The notes below the pieces were generated by a model, which saw only the letters and a program-made list of their open reading frames with translations, made no database searches and was not told the DNA's origin. A DNA stretch of 64,000 bases from Cyclaneusma minus (taxonomy: Eukaryota > Ascomycota > Leotiomycetes > Marthamycetales > Marthamycetaceae): positions 1 through 64,000 of the forward strand of contig JAKZHN010000030.1 of the NCBI GenBank assembly GCA_037179335.1, given 5' to 3'. Numbering within the stretch: position 1 is the stretch's first letter; every line of letters begins with the position of its first letter. This document shows, piece after piece, positions 1-10,131 of this stretch. A program made the translations under genes and the position numbers.

Positions 1-98
<98 letters not shown>
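1..98. other. Poly-C homopolymer, probable assembly edge
   Basis: The window opens with 98 uninterrupted C. A run this long and pure is not a fungal telomere, which would be a short G-rich repeat. It mirrors the 87-base poly-G that ends at the n at 4359, so both look like low-signal (poly-G) read ends assembled at the two ends of one contig, here seen once on each strand. Confidence 0.7.
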
Positions 99-666
99 TA
101 CGCACCTCGATGCAGGCGAATGCTGGTCCCGCGGGATTTGGTCGAATATTGTATAGTGGAAGCGAGGGGACGGGGACGGGGACGGGGACACAAGTGGCAG
201 GGGACGTACCTCGCTCTGAAAGATCAAAACGAAAACAATCACAATGTATGAAAACATGACGAAGAGCCGAAATCTCCGCCTTGACATAGTGTAGACGGTG
301 AGAGGAGATGCAACGCTATGAAAACGTGCCTAACGTCTCCTGAACCAATCGCCGATGACCGAATGATATCTTCTCAAACCGAATGCCATGCTGGTGTCAT
401 GAAACTGCCCCTTAGTCTTCCGAACACGATAGTCCCGATCGGACACCGAAACTCCAACCGGATGCTGAGTGAAGCCCTAATCTAGCGAGCTATGTACTAT
501 GGAAATTCGGATATTTACAGCATCTCCACGTCTGCGGAAACAGGGACACTCATGGTTGGAGCAAGAGAATTGCCGTAGAGGTAATTATCCTGAAATGCGC
601 CGCTATTGTCCGGATTAGTATGGACTCACGATGTACCAGATCAGCATCATGGGGGGATAACACGTA
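99..666. other. Intergenic, no gene seen
   Basis: No open frame with coding character was found. The only structure is a short GGGGAC hexamer run near 158-189. The stretch lies downstream of the minus-strand gene that ends at 667. Confidence 0.6.
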
Positions 667-1515
667 CTACTGGTTCTCCATCTGCTCTTGCCGTGAAACG
701 TCATTCGGGTACTTGTGCAAGTGCTCGACACTCTTGTACACCGGGTCAGTGGCACGGTTGTACTGCGGACCGCCCACCGCGGTGCCAAAGTGCGAGTAAG
801 CATCCTTCTTCCAGTGGTCAACGGCGTCGAAAGTCTGTTGTTTGGCTTGCATGAATGTGTGCTTCTCGGCTTGCATGTTGTAGTCGCGAGCAGCTAGAGC
901 CTCGTAGCCTGACATCATGTAGGGTTCTGTCATATCGTTATGCTCTGCCTGTACGCCCCCCCAGCGACCATCGCCGCCCTGGATAGGAGTGATTGTAGCA
1001 TGTTGCTCACCATTGCTCATGTTCTGCTGGCTTTGGGCATGGAGCTGAGCTGCTCGTTCTTCCTCGACCTGGCGGTCGTACCGAAGCTTGGCCATGGCTT
1101 CTTCTTGCTGGAGGCTGGTTTGGGGCCAGTTACCTAGATCGTGGGCAAGAGCATGGCCTCCGTAGTTTGGAGGACAGATGCGCCAGAGCTCGACGAGACG
1201 CATTTGTTGGCTAGGTTCGGCATGCTTGAAGAGATCAATCTGGGAAGGGAACAAGGTAGACACGTCGACGCCGTGGCGAGAGAGGCTGATCTCTACAGTT
1301 TGCTGGTCGGTAGGAGGGGTAGAAACTGATCTGGAGGGTTGCTGGGGAGCCACATGTGCCGTGTGGGTGTAGTGTTGAGAAATGTAGAACACAGGTTCTT
1401 CTGCGTGCGGGGCTTGGGGAAGCTGCTCCTGCTGTTGGGCGGGCTCGACATAGTTATTGTTGGACAAGTTGAGGTTGCGGGAGAACAGTGTTGCGAGATC
1501 TTCGTGGACTTGCAT
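667..1515 (-). CDS. Conserved-looking protein of unknown function, 282 aa
   Basis: I do not recognise this protein. It is hydrophilic and Gln-rich in its first 90 residues, has no signal peptide or membrane segment, and has a more structured middle with a WRICPPNYGG stretch followed by a charged helix with repeated Glu/Arg. The C-terminal third is rich in Ala, His and Tyr. I start at ATG 1515, which has a good context (CCACC before ATG). An ATG ten codons upstream (1545) lies across the acceptor of a likely 5' UTR intron, with a branch-like TGCTAAC and donor GTAATC near 1590, so it would be lost on splicing. The gene diverges from PRE10 across about 1 kb. Confidence 0.7.
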   Translation of the reverse strand: MQVHEDLATLFSRNLNLSNNNYVEPAQQQEQLPQAPHAEEPVFYISQHYTHTAHVAPQQPSRSVSTPPTDQQTVEISLSRHGVDVSTLFPSQIDLFKHAEPSQQMRLVELWRICPPNYGGHALAHDLGNWPQTSLQQEEAMAKLRYDRQVEEERAAQLHAQSQQNMSNGEQHATITPIQGGDGRWGGVQAEHNDMTEPYMMSGYEALAARDYNMQAEKHTFMQAKQQTFDAVDHWKKDAYSHFGTAVGGPQYNRATDPVYKSVEHLHKYPNDVSRQEQMENQ

Positions 1516-2571
1516 GGTGGGCAAGTATTGTGGCGAAGACTGCATGTATGTAGGTTAGCAAACTATAAGATCTTAGAGGGCGTAGATTACCTTGTCGAGG
1601 TTGTTTGAACTAGCTCAGTTTGAGTAAAGCTGTTGGTTCTGCTTTGAGAGATGGCAGCAAACGGTCAAGGGAAGCTTGGGAAGAGTCTGTCGTGCAGCGA
1701 TGCTAGAGGTCAGAAAAGTTGCAGTCAAGCAGCTCGGACAGGTCGTAGAGCAGGGCAGACTTTGGACAGATGCAAAGATCTTTCTTGTTTTGTATTCACT
1801 AAGCTATGTGTATGTACTTGTAGGAGTAGTAGCAAAGGACGAGGAAATGGAAAGTCCGTGGTGGACAAAGGCCGCGCGCTCCGAGAGTGAAAGGAATTCG
1901 GGGGCAATGCAGGGTCCAGATGGGGCCAGAAGGCGGTGTCAAATGGTCCAGTTGTTTTGGGTGGCCTTGGAGGGCAGAGTCGGTGGTTTCTGGGGGCAAA
2001 AGAGAGCAAAAATGTTGAACGGCTGTTGCTGGGTTGAGGTTTGTCGGGGGAAGAAAGGAAGGCGTGACAAGAAAGTCGGGCGGTGACCCCCCCTTTGTAG
2101 CTGAGGGGCAAGTGCAGTCATCTGGCAGTCGCCGGCAAATGACGAGATGAGGGATGATTTAGCGCCATCCCAACACACCCAAGGCTTCAGATCTGGCAGA
2201 TGCCAATGCCCAAAAGCGCGTTAGGCTCCCACGCCTTCCAATAAGCTGGCGACACGAAGGAGAAAGTGGCCCATCAATGAGTCGGACAGTCTTCAAGATT
2301 AGGCATCGATAAGAAAGTCCAGTTTGAAGATTGCCAAGCGATCACCGGCCACATCTCGCGCTCAAAATGCTACCGGAGTCCGAAAGCCCCGGGCACGGGC
2401 CCGAGCTCCGCTGCCAGCGCCATCATCGACGACGCGCAGCGAGCTTGTGCCTAGAGTAGAGCTCCAGTCCCAATTGACGCCGACATAACATCCAGCTCCT
2501 CGACGCCACCCCACAGCTTCATCTCCACCACCTGAAGCTTCCCCCACAATCCCCCACATCCCTCAGTCACC
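1516..2571. promoter_or_regulatory. Divergent intergenic region between unknown gene and PRE10
   Basis: About 1.05 kb between two diverging starts. It contains the probable 5' UTR intron of the minus-strand gene (roughly 1532-1590) and, next to 2571, a pyrimidine-rich leader for PRE10. No open frame here looks coding on either strand. I could not single out a factor binding site. Confidence 0.5.
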
Positions 2572-3604
2572 ATGGTAAGCTTTACATTATCCTCACAGCG
2601 CTATTTTGCTCCCAACAAACAGCGGCAGAGCTTCCCTAGAATGAGGCTGACGTTCAAACCCCCAGACGTCCATAGGCACGGGTTACGATCTGACCAACTC
2701 CGTCTTCTCTCCCGATGGCCGCAACTTCCAGGTCGAATACGCTGTCAAGGCTGTTGAGAATGGCGGAACCAGTGTCGGTATTCGATGCAAAGATGGAGTC
2801 GTGCTCGCCGTCGAGAAGATCATTAGCAGCAAGCTCCTGAAGCCAAACGCCAACAAGCGCATCTCCACCATAGATCGTCACATGGGCGCCGTACGTGATC
2901 CCCTCTCATCCGCGCCATACCTCGCTTGCTGACCATTGATTACCTGCACACAGGTCTTCTCCGGCCTCATCCCAGACTCCCACCACTTCACCTCCCGCGC
3001 CCGCGAAGAAGCCGCCCAATGGCGCTCCCTCTACAAGTCCCCCATCAGCACCCCCGTCCTGGCCTCGCGCATGGGCGGCTACCTGCAAGCCTACACCCTC
3101 TACTCCTCCGTGCGCCCCTTTGGCATCAGCGCCATCGTCGCCGGCTACGACCCAACCACACCCCAACCCGTCGACGGCGAAGTCGGCAGCGGCCCCTCCT
3201 CCGGCCCCGGCGGCATTGAGCCCAGCGCCGGCAAGAAACCCGCACACGGAGGTCCCAAACTGTACATGATTGAGCCATCAGGTCTGTACTGGGGCTACTA
3301 TGGAGCAGCAACCGGCAAAGGCCGTCAGTCCGCCAAAGCAGAACTTGAGAAATTGGAGCTCGAGAAAGAGGAGATGAGTTTGGAGCAGGCGGTTAAGGAG
3401 GCAGCACGGATCATCTACATCGCACATGATGATAATAAGGATAAAGAGTTTGAGCTGGAGATGAGCTGGATTAGTGGGGCGGAGGGCCCGACGAAGGGAA
3501 GGCATGTGGAGGTGCCGAAGGAGATTCAGGAGGAGGCGGAGAGGTTGGCGAAGAAGGCGTTGGATGGAGATGATGAGGATGAGGGTGACAAGATGGAGGA
3601 ATAA
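2572..3604 (+). CDS. PRE10: 20S proteasome subunit alpha type-3 (alpha-7)
   Basis: Alpha ring subunit of the 20S proteasome, structural rather than catalytic. The spliced protein is 292 aa. Exons are 2572-2574, 2666-2890 and 2954-3604. Removing intron 1 right after the ATG gives the family N terminus MTSIGTGYDL, followed by the proteasome alpha signature (SVFSPDGRNFQVEYAVKAVE). GTSVGIRCKDGVVLAVEK and the MGAVFSGL and SRAREEA blocks follow, and the tail is acidic (DGDDEDEGDKMEE), as in other alpha-7 subunits. A Gly/Pro-rich loop near residues 155-180 is longer than I would expect. The first exon holds only the start codon, so an ORF read without splicing gives a wrong N terminus. The family call is very secure. 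Confidence 0.95.
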
Positions 3605-4268
3605 GCGGTAGATGAGGTTGATGAGGCGTTTGGTGAGATCCGCCCTGACATTGCTGGGGACCCGCTTGCATCTCATTCCAAGGCATGGATGAGATGGACT
3701 CCAGGAAGTGCGGTAAATGAGGGAACAGTTCATTCAATTGCACATGTACTATTACCACATGCCTCGAATGACATTCCCAGAAGCTCAGGGCAAGTGCAAC
3801 GCCCTGAACTACGCTAACGATTACACTGATCTTTTTCGCTTTGAGTGCGGGACAGCTTGTTTCTAGGCTTCTTATCCTCAAAAAGAAAAAGAAAAGACTA
3901 CAAAAAATTCAACTGCACTCCTGGTCACAGTCGAATCCACACCAGGCGAACTGATTTGATTTGGCCACAAACACCAATTATTGGTAGTGCTACGCTAGAC
4001 GCACCCAGCCCTGCCAGGTAGTAGGTTTCTGCACTTCCAATTGGGCCAAGGAGCCCTTGATATTTGATATGATAGCTAACTTGTTATTCTAATATATAAG
4101 GGTTCTTAAACCTGCTGCGGGCGGACAATGCCCTCCCTCCCTCAGTTGACAGATTCAATGTTTTTGGCTATATACGGTAAGTTGCTATATACGGTGGATT
4201 TCTGAATCGGTGACAAGAACCCGCTAACCGCTACTAACGGTTAAGTGACAGTATATACAGCGCATCCG

Positions 4269-4271
<3 letters not shown>
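3605..4271. other. Intergenic with a possible transposon terminus
   Basis: After the PRE10 3' end nothing looks coding. Near 4167-4195 a 12-bp word (GCTATATACGGT) occurs twice with a 17-bp spacing, next to other ATATAC words. This resembles the ends of some Tc1/mariner-type elements, but the other end is missing because the contig stops in poly-G. Confidence 0.35.
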
Positions 4272-4358
<87 letters not shown>

Positions 4359-4359
4359 N
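4272..4359. other. Poly-G run ending in n, contig break
   Basis: Eighty-seven G followed by a single n at 4359. Base composition changes abruptly from mixed to strongly AT-rich at the n. I read this as the end of one contig joined to another, so neighbours on the two sides may not be neighbours in the genome. Confidence 0.75.
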
Positions 4360-4916
4360 ATTTGAAATTGATATAAAAAACGCGGGCGTATATAAGTATA
4401 ATATATAAAGCGCGCAATTAATTATTAAATAAATCTTTTTTATTTTCCTAGGATATATATACCCTTTTATAAATATATAAATTATAAGCCGGTAATATTT
4501 TGTTTAAGCGCGAAATAAATTTAAATTTTTTAATATTAAATTAAATTTATAATTATCCTAAAATTAATTATTATTTCAAAGCAAATATTTATAAGCGCGT
4601 TTATTATAAAATAAAAACCCAGGCGTAATATATTAATAATAGCGGTATAGCCGCTGGCAATAATTACGAAAGCCGCTATAATTTGTTTTTCTTTTTTATT
4701 TTCTTTATTGCTTTTTTTTTTTTTTTTTTTTTTTTTTTTTGGTGTTTTTTTTTTTTGGTTTCAATAAACCCGTAACCCCTTATAACGTTTTTTTGTACTT
4801 TTTTAACCCGCCTCCGTTTCCCCCCCCCCCCCCCCCCCCGGCCCGCCTCATTTCAGATCACCAATCCTCATTATATTCTCCTCACCCATCCGCATCCTCC
4901 ACCCCACCCCACCCCC
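4360..4916. repeat. AT-rich, homopolymer-rich stretch
   Basis: 4360-4735 is mostly A and T with short GCGC islands and abundant TA. This is the look of a repeat worn down by repeat-induced point mutation. It is followed by 29 T (4712-4740) and 20 C (4820-4839), then by ordinary sequence leading to the stop of the hydrolase gene. No open frame is credible. Confidence 0.6.
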
Positions 4917-6716
4917 TCACCCCTCAATAAAAGGCAGCATCAAACAACTCGCATACTCTCCCCCCGTATGCACCCAAAACACCCCCACGTTCTCATCCAA
5001 CGGCTCCTTCGGCTCAGGTCCCAACCCCACAACCTCCGGATACGCCAAATCATGGCCCGCAATCCGCAACTGCACGCCCTCGCCCGCCTCAAACACCATT
5101 CCAATCGGCCAGATCGGCACTTGCAACTCTACAATCTTACCCATGGGCTCGATAGGTGCCGCATGCCGGTGAGAGTATGTGGGATATGAATCAGAGTGGG
5201 CTTTGGGCGAGAGGCTGTAGGAGTGGCTGGCGCGCAGAACGCCGCTGGGTCCGAGATATTTGGCGACGTTGGTGCTGGGGCACTCGGCCATGGACACGGG
5301 GATGGGGTAGTTGTTCCATTCAAGGGGTTGGCCGGTGGCTGAGAGCTTGCGGATTTGCACGACGATGTCGAGGTCGGTGGCGCTGTCTGCATGCATGTAT
5401 AGGCGCGCCCATGGGAGGCCGCTGAGCTCTGTGTAAGTGGTGAAATGTAGGTTGAAAGAGACGTGGGAGGTGAAGGAGTGGCTTTCAAACGAAACGCTTG
5501 AATGGTTACTAGGCGCGGAGGCGCTCATACCTAGTGACTCAGTATCGAGGAAGAACTTGCACATTTGGGTACGTGCTAGGGGGAAAGTCTCTCCGGGTTC
5601 AGGGCGCTCATGGATAGTTTTAGCGGGGCTGTCGCAGAAGCCGATGAGGGAGAGACGGAGCGGTGGAGTGCGATCCCATCCGTTATCATGCGCGCCTTTG
5701 GCATAGAAGTCGAAGAATCTTTGCAGATCGTCCATGGCTTCGGGACGGTAGATGTCAGTCCACTCTTGGCTTGCGTGGACTCGACACCACTTCTTTGCTT
5801 TGCCTGGGGTGCCGAAGTTGAGGAATGAGCCGTGGGAGTGCACACCGCTGGAGTAGGACGCTGTTAGATACATCGGGATATCGATGTTGGCGACATCGAT
5901 GGCTTTGGGTTGCCAGTATTCGTCGTACAATGGCCGCTTGTTGAACATCTTGAAAGGATTCTCGGCACTAGCACGACCACAGAAACCAGCGACGATCATA
6001 TCCCCAAAGCCAGGGGGTGCCTTTCGGCCACCCCGCACGACCTGGTCTTTGTAGGGATCGGTGAGCGCTTCCCATGGGGCAATAGCCTTCAGCGCCGGAT
6101 GGTGGTGGCGGGCCGCAAAGTTGATCTGAGAGATGGCAAGCCAGGAATTCCCCATCATCACAACATTCCCATCGCACCACTCCTGCTCTTGTATCCAAGA
6201 AAGCGTGTCATAAATATCCAGCGCCTCCTGCGGGCCCCAGAAATACAGGTCGCCCTCGGAGTCCATGCAGCCGCGAGCATCAGTGTCGACGACAGCGTAG
6301 CCGCGCCCACACCAATCGGCTGGGTTTGGACCTTCGAATTTCTCATAGCCCGATAGCGCCTCGTAGGGGATACCCATACGAAACGAGCCCATGATGTCGT
6401 AGTTGTAAGAGCCCGTACCGCTTTTACCGTAGGGGCTCCATGCGAGGATTGCGGGTACTTTGGATGCGTCTTTTGGTCGATAGACGTTGGTGTAGATTTT
6501 GACTCCATCGCGGAGAGTGATAGCTCGGTCTTCTTCCAGGATGACATCCAGAGGGAAAGCTTGGTAGCCGGGCGCCTTGGTATGGCCTTTGGGAAGGGTG
6601 GTCACTCGATCAGGATGAAACCCGTTGTACTGAAGGAACGGAAGAGGGTGTTTTTCCGGTGGCTGAACCGGATCGAAGACAATATCTGGAAACTGTTCTT
6701 TATAATTTGCCGACAT
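4917..6716 (-). CDS. CocE/NonD family alpha/beta hydrolase (X-Pro dipeptidyl-peptidase-like)
   Basis: 599 aa, no intron. Predicted cytosolic serine hydrolase of the family that includes cocaine esterase and X-Pro dipeptidyl peptidases. After residue 60 come the CocE-type opening strands (ITLRDGVKIYTNVYRP), AVVDTDARGCMDSEGD, and the nucleophile elbow GNSWLA with Ser near 191. A C-terminal beta-sandwich (from about residue 400) holds the jelly-roll segments typical of the family. The usual GWYD segment that supplies the catalytic Asp is SYSSGVHSHG here; fungal members often look like this, so the acid residue cannot be named by eye. The open frame runs upstream of 6716 but without ATG, so MSANYKEQ is taken as the start. 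Substrate unknown. Confidence 0.88.
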   Translation of the reverse strand: MSANYKEQFPDIVFDPVQPPEKHPLPFLQYNGFHPDRVTTLPKGHTKAPGYQAFPLDVILEEDRAITLRDGVKIYTNVYRPKDASKVPAILAWSPYGKSGTGSYNYDIMGSFRMGIPYEALSGYEKFEGPNPADWCGRGYAVVDTDARGCMDSEGDLYFWGPQEALDIYDTLSWIQEQEWCDGNVVMMGNSWLAISQINFAARHHHPALKAIAPWEALTDPYKDQVVRGGRKAPPGFGDMIVAGFCGRASAENPFKMFNKRPLYDEYWQPKAIDVANIDIPMYLTASYSSGVHSHGSFLNFGTPGKAKKWCRVHASQEWTDIYRPEAMDDLQRFFDFYAKGAHDNGWDRTPPLRLSLIGFCDSPAKTIHERPEPGETFPLARTQMCKFFLDTESLGMSASAPSNHSSVSFESHSFTSHVSFNLHFTTYTELSGLPWARLYMHADSATDLDIVVQIRKLSATGQPLEWNNYPIPVSMAECPSTNVAKYLGPSGVLRASHSYSLSPKAHSDSYPTYSHRHAAPIEPMGKIVELQVPIWPIGMVFEAGEGVQLRIAGHDLAYPEVVGLGPEPKEPLDENVGVFWVHTGGEYASCLMLPFIEG

Positions 6717-8120
6717 CGTGTGGTTGATGAACTTCAGGAACTCGTCGCCGAAAGTGAAACGCTCAATGACACCGAGGACAGAACTAAGACATATACAAAA
6801 AATCAAAAGAAAAACGAGGGCCTACGATTATGAGCTGGAAGGAAACATAGACTGCTTGCTTAATGTTGTCCGAATTCCGATTCCCAAGGCGTTTATTCTG
6901 AGCGTCTATGGATCTTCCATTCCAGTCTCACGCACCTTTCCTAGAAAAGGGGTAGTAGTGGGGGTGATCAGCATCAGTAACATATCATGTACCTTACTAT
7001 TTAGTCAGCAGGATGGCACGGGCCATATAAACGGTTGCCCACTTCAAAAACGCGGGGATAGAGAACGGGAATCGCATCGAAATGTAAGGTACATGTAGCC
7101 AAAACCAGTCCAACGGTTTGCTCGATTTTGATGATGCCCTCTTTCTTCGGAAGGGCTGTGTGGAGTGGCGGAGGACGCGAGGATGTGTCCACTAGACTCT
7201 TGGCGTAGCCGCCTGCCTCAGGTATCTATCTCAGCACGTGGTTGGAGGTAGGTTGAGAGATATATATAGATTGAGCACACTCACCGCTGGTAATAGAATG
7301 ATAATCTTCTCTGCCCTGTCTAAGGTAGTGCTTGGCAGCTTGCTTCAAATCTACGACCGCGCGGCATGCTTGTTTAATTCCAGACATGCAACAAAACTCG
7401 CCCACCTAGGTAGATACACAAGTACACTTCGTCCGTACTTAATCTACCGGGCAGTGGCACCGACAACGAAACTCGCTGGGTTTGTCGCATATCGACGGCA
7501 ATCCAAATTCCGTCTTCCCTGCGAGGAGAGCCTTGAGCAGAGATCTCGGACACAATCCCGCACATCTAACACCTGCGTTGACAAGGCTTGTGAGGGCTGC
7601 GAGTGCCCGGTTGTGGTTGCACAGCGACTGCGGAGCGAGGTTTCGCGTATATGTGTACTCAGGTATATACGAGAGTGGAATTTGGATCCGCGTCGAAAGC
7701 AGCCGATATCTCGGAGAAAGAAGAACAAGAACGGGAAGAGAGAGAGAACAAATATTTAACAGTGAGATCTTGAGTGCCGCGTAGTCGAGTAGCAAAGGGA
7801 ACCAGTAAAGAGTGTCCAACGCAACTGCAAGCAGGTATGCGCAACTGAATAATTCATGAATACACATGAGCACGTTTTGATAGAATACAGCTTGGCCATC
7901 TTTCTTCGGGTCCTCGGAACTTGGCTGCTGGCGACAACGGTTGTGCGGTTGGCTTGGATCGCGTCGAAAGAATTGTAAAAAATTCTAGAAATGTGAAGTT
8001 ATGAGGCATATTCTCATAGTATTGCTTCAGATGACTCGAATCTGCTCAAGGGATTCAATTTCTCCAACCAATAGCCGCGACTCAAAATTTCGAGAATTGA
8101 GAGCAGCCTAAACTCGTACT
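6717..8120. other. Intergenic, upstream of the hydrolase
   Basis: First part of the 3.4-kb gap between the hydrolase and the trehalose gene. Short frames exist on both strands but none has a family motif, a believable codon pattern or splice signals. A TATATATA tract lies near 7260. I see no gene. Confidence 0.45.
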
Positions 8121-8622
8121 TCAAAGATCCGCTCTGGGCCACACAAGAAACGTCACCACGAACATGTGGAAGACGACAAACAATGCCCAAGATAGTAACA
8201 TTATGTTAGCAACAAAAGATGTGATACTTCCCACTGACTGACCATCATTATATTCCAACACATCAGATTGGTGGCCTGATGGTGGCACAGGTGTGTCGTA
8301 ACGCCGTAGCGGTGCGACTGGTGGTTGAATATTCGGCTCAACTGGGATGAAAATCAGCTGCTGCCAAGAGATGCTCAGATCTGTACCTAGGCAGCAGTCA
8401 TTCGATCGAGGCAAATTGTCTCGTGAGGCCATACAAACAGTACAAACCCATTATTGTGAGAGTGACGTTGGCAGAGTCCTTGAATTCGGAGGGGCCCGGT
8501 GGGGAGAGAGGGGCATCGTCGATCACACGGAATGGCAATTCAATGTTGTGTTTGGTGGAAATAAATAGTGTCGAAGAGCAGAAGCAGATCTTGGGATGTC
8601 GCTCCGGCTCCCCGTCCCTAGA
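8121..8622 (-). CDS. Doubtful small gene with C-terminal membrane segment
   Basis: Unrecognised. Two open stretches on the minus strand can be joined. An upstream block (about 8622-8456) reads IELPFRVIDDAPLSPPGPSE and ends near a possible donor. A downstream block (about 8345-8121) reads VEPNIQPPVAPLRRYDTPVP and ends in one strong hydrophobic helix (FVANIMLLSWALFVVFHMFV), then a TGA. The intervening 110 bp ends in TTTTCATCCCAG. The upstream block has no ATG, so another 5' exon would be needed, perhaps within 8694-9119. A tail-anchored protein is possible; so is a chance frame. Confidence 0.3.
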
Positions 8623-10131
8623 TCCCTATCTGGGCTGGGCAGAAAGCAGATGAAGCGGAAAGAATCGGCATAGTGTTGGCTCGAGGTTGCCTCTCAGGAT
8701 GAAAGTCCGGAGGCTGAATGCAAAGGGCCGTTTTGACGGGCCGTTTTGACGGGCCAAAGGATGAGCGGACAGGTCGACAAGTCTGCTCGAAGGAAGTAGG
8801 GTAGGATGGAGGTCAGATCCGGCCTGCTCCTATCACGTCCGCAGTTTGCGGGGCGTGGGAGGCGGGAATCAAGGCTTTCGGTCTCTGGCACTGAGGCTGG
8901 CAGCCACGTCCTCTTGTTTGCGCGGATTGCTTCATCGGCGATCAGGCTCGTGCCTTCTGTCATATTCCGGTTGCCTCGCGCGCCAGTTTCCTGTGGTTGA
9001 CGAGTTGACGTTGTTGAAACAGCGGAACGGCGGCTTCTGATTGAGCCGGAGCTTTTGAGCGATGCAGGGGTTCTGTGGGACGCTAAAGTCATTGACGATT
9101 GAAGCCCAGCTGCCCCCATGTCTGGTTGCCGTCAGCCTTGCTGCAGCGATTGACGACTGTTGTTGTCAGGTAGGGTATGGAAATATGTGACGAGGCCGGG
9201 ACTTGATATCAAGTTTAGCACTCAGAAAGAGGTGTTGTCGATGTCTGAAATTTGGCAAGGCTGCTGGAGCCACGAAAGCCATGGTGCGGCTAAAATGGAA
9301 GTGAAACTTTGGCTTCCGCAGGCCTTGGTTGAGGCGTGTCACAGTTGGAAATAGCGTGCAACATGAAGCTTCCGGGAGCGCAGGCCGCTACATGTAGTAA
9401 GCCTGCGCGCCATCCCTGCAGCTGGCAAAGAGGCCCCAAACTGACGTCGTTGGTGAGAAAGTCGAGAATTGCGGCGTTGCGTAAATGCGAATGTAGCACA
9501 ATTCCGGCTCCGCGAAGAAAGTCCAATATTTCCCTCTTTCATATATATGATAGATGCATTTTTGCATCTGGCTGAACTCTTAAGCATCTGTATCTTGTTC
9601 TTGCCACCCTCCTTTGCTAGAGGCCGCGTTGACAGGCGTCCGCTGAACCTAAAGTCCCACCTGTGAGCTTGCGCCAAGCCGAAACGTGGAGATCCGTCAC
9701 AGCCCCGGCAGAGCTCAAAAGTTGTGTCGTCAACGCCCGTCAAACTTTCTCAAGCCCAAGTCAACACCACCGACAAAGGTCGCCAAACTTTTCTGGAAGC
9801 CTCCGATACTCTCTCAAATTGCGCCACGCTTCTCAAGTCCAACATAGCTGTCGGCAGCAATCTTGTCCACCAGACGTCCCACCGAAGACTCTGGAACTTT
9901 GGCAGGAACGCTGCCGCGCCTGCCATTTCTTCTCTGGCATCCCATCAGCTTCTTATGCCAAACTGATCCCCTCGCCTACACCTCGTCCCGCCATAACTTC
10001 ATGAACGTGCCATAGCCGTTACTGAAGCCCTCCATCTGATCCTCTACTTTAGTTTGGCTCCGCCCTCCGCCAACCTAGACCAACCTCCACCCTCCACCTC
10101 CACTTGACGAGAGGCCTCCACAACCGCAATC
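8623..10131. promoter_or_regulatory. Upstream region of the trehalose synthase gene
   Basis: 1.5 kb with no convincing gene apart from a possible 5' exon of the doubtful minus-strand gene. The last 300 bp before 10132 are pyrimidine-rich (CCTCCACCCTCCACCTCCAC), the usual look of a fungal core promoter and leader. A 14-bp word GACGGGCCGTTTTG is tandemly repeated near 8735. Confidence 0.45.

Noticed and set aside
1..98. Poly-C as a telomere
   Set aside because: Telomeres of these fungi are TTAGGG-type repeats; a pure homopolymer does not fit.
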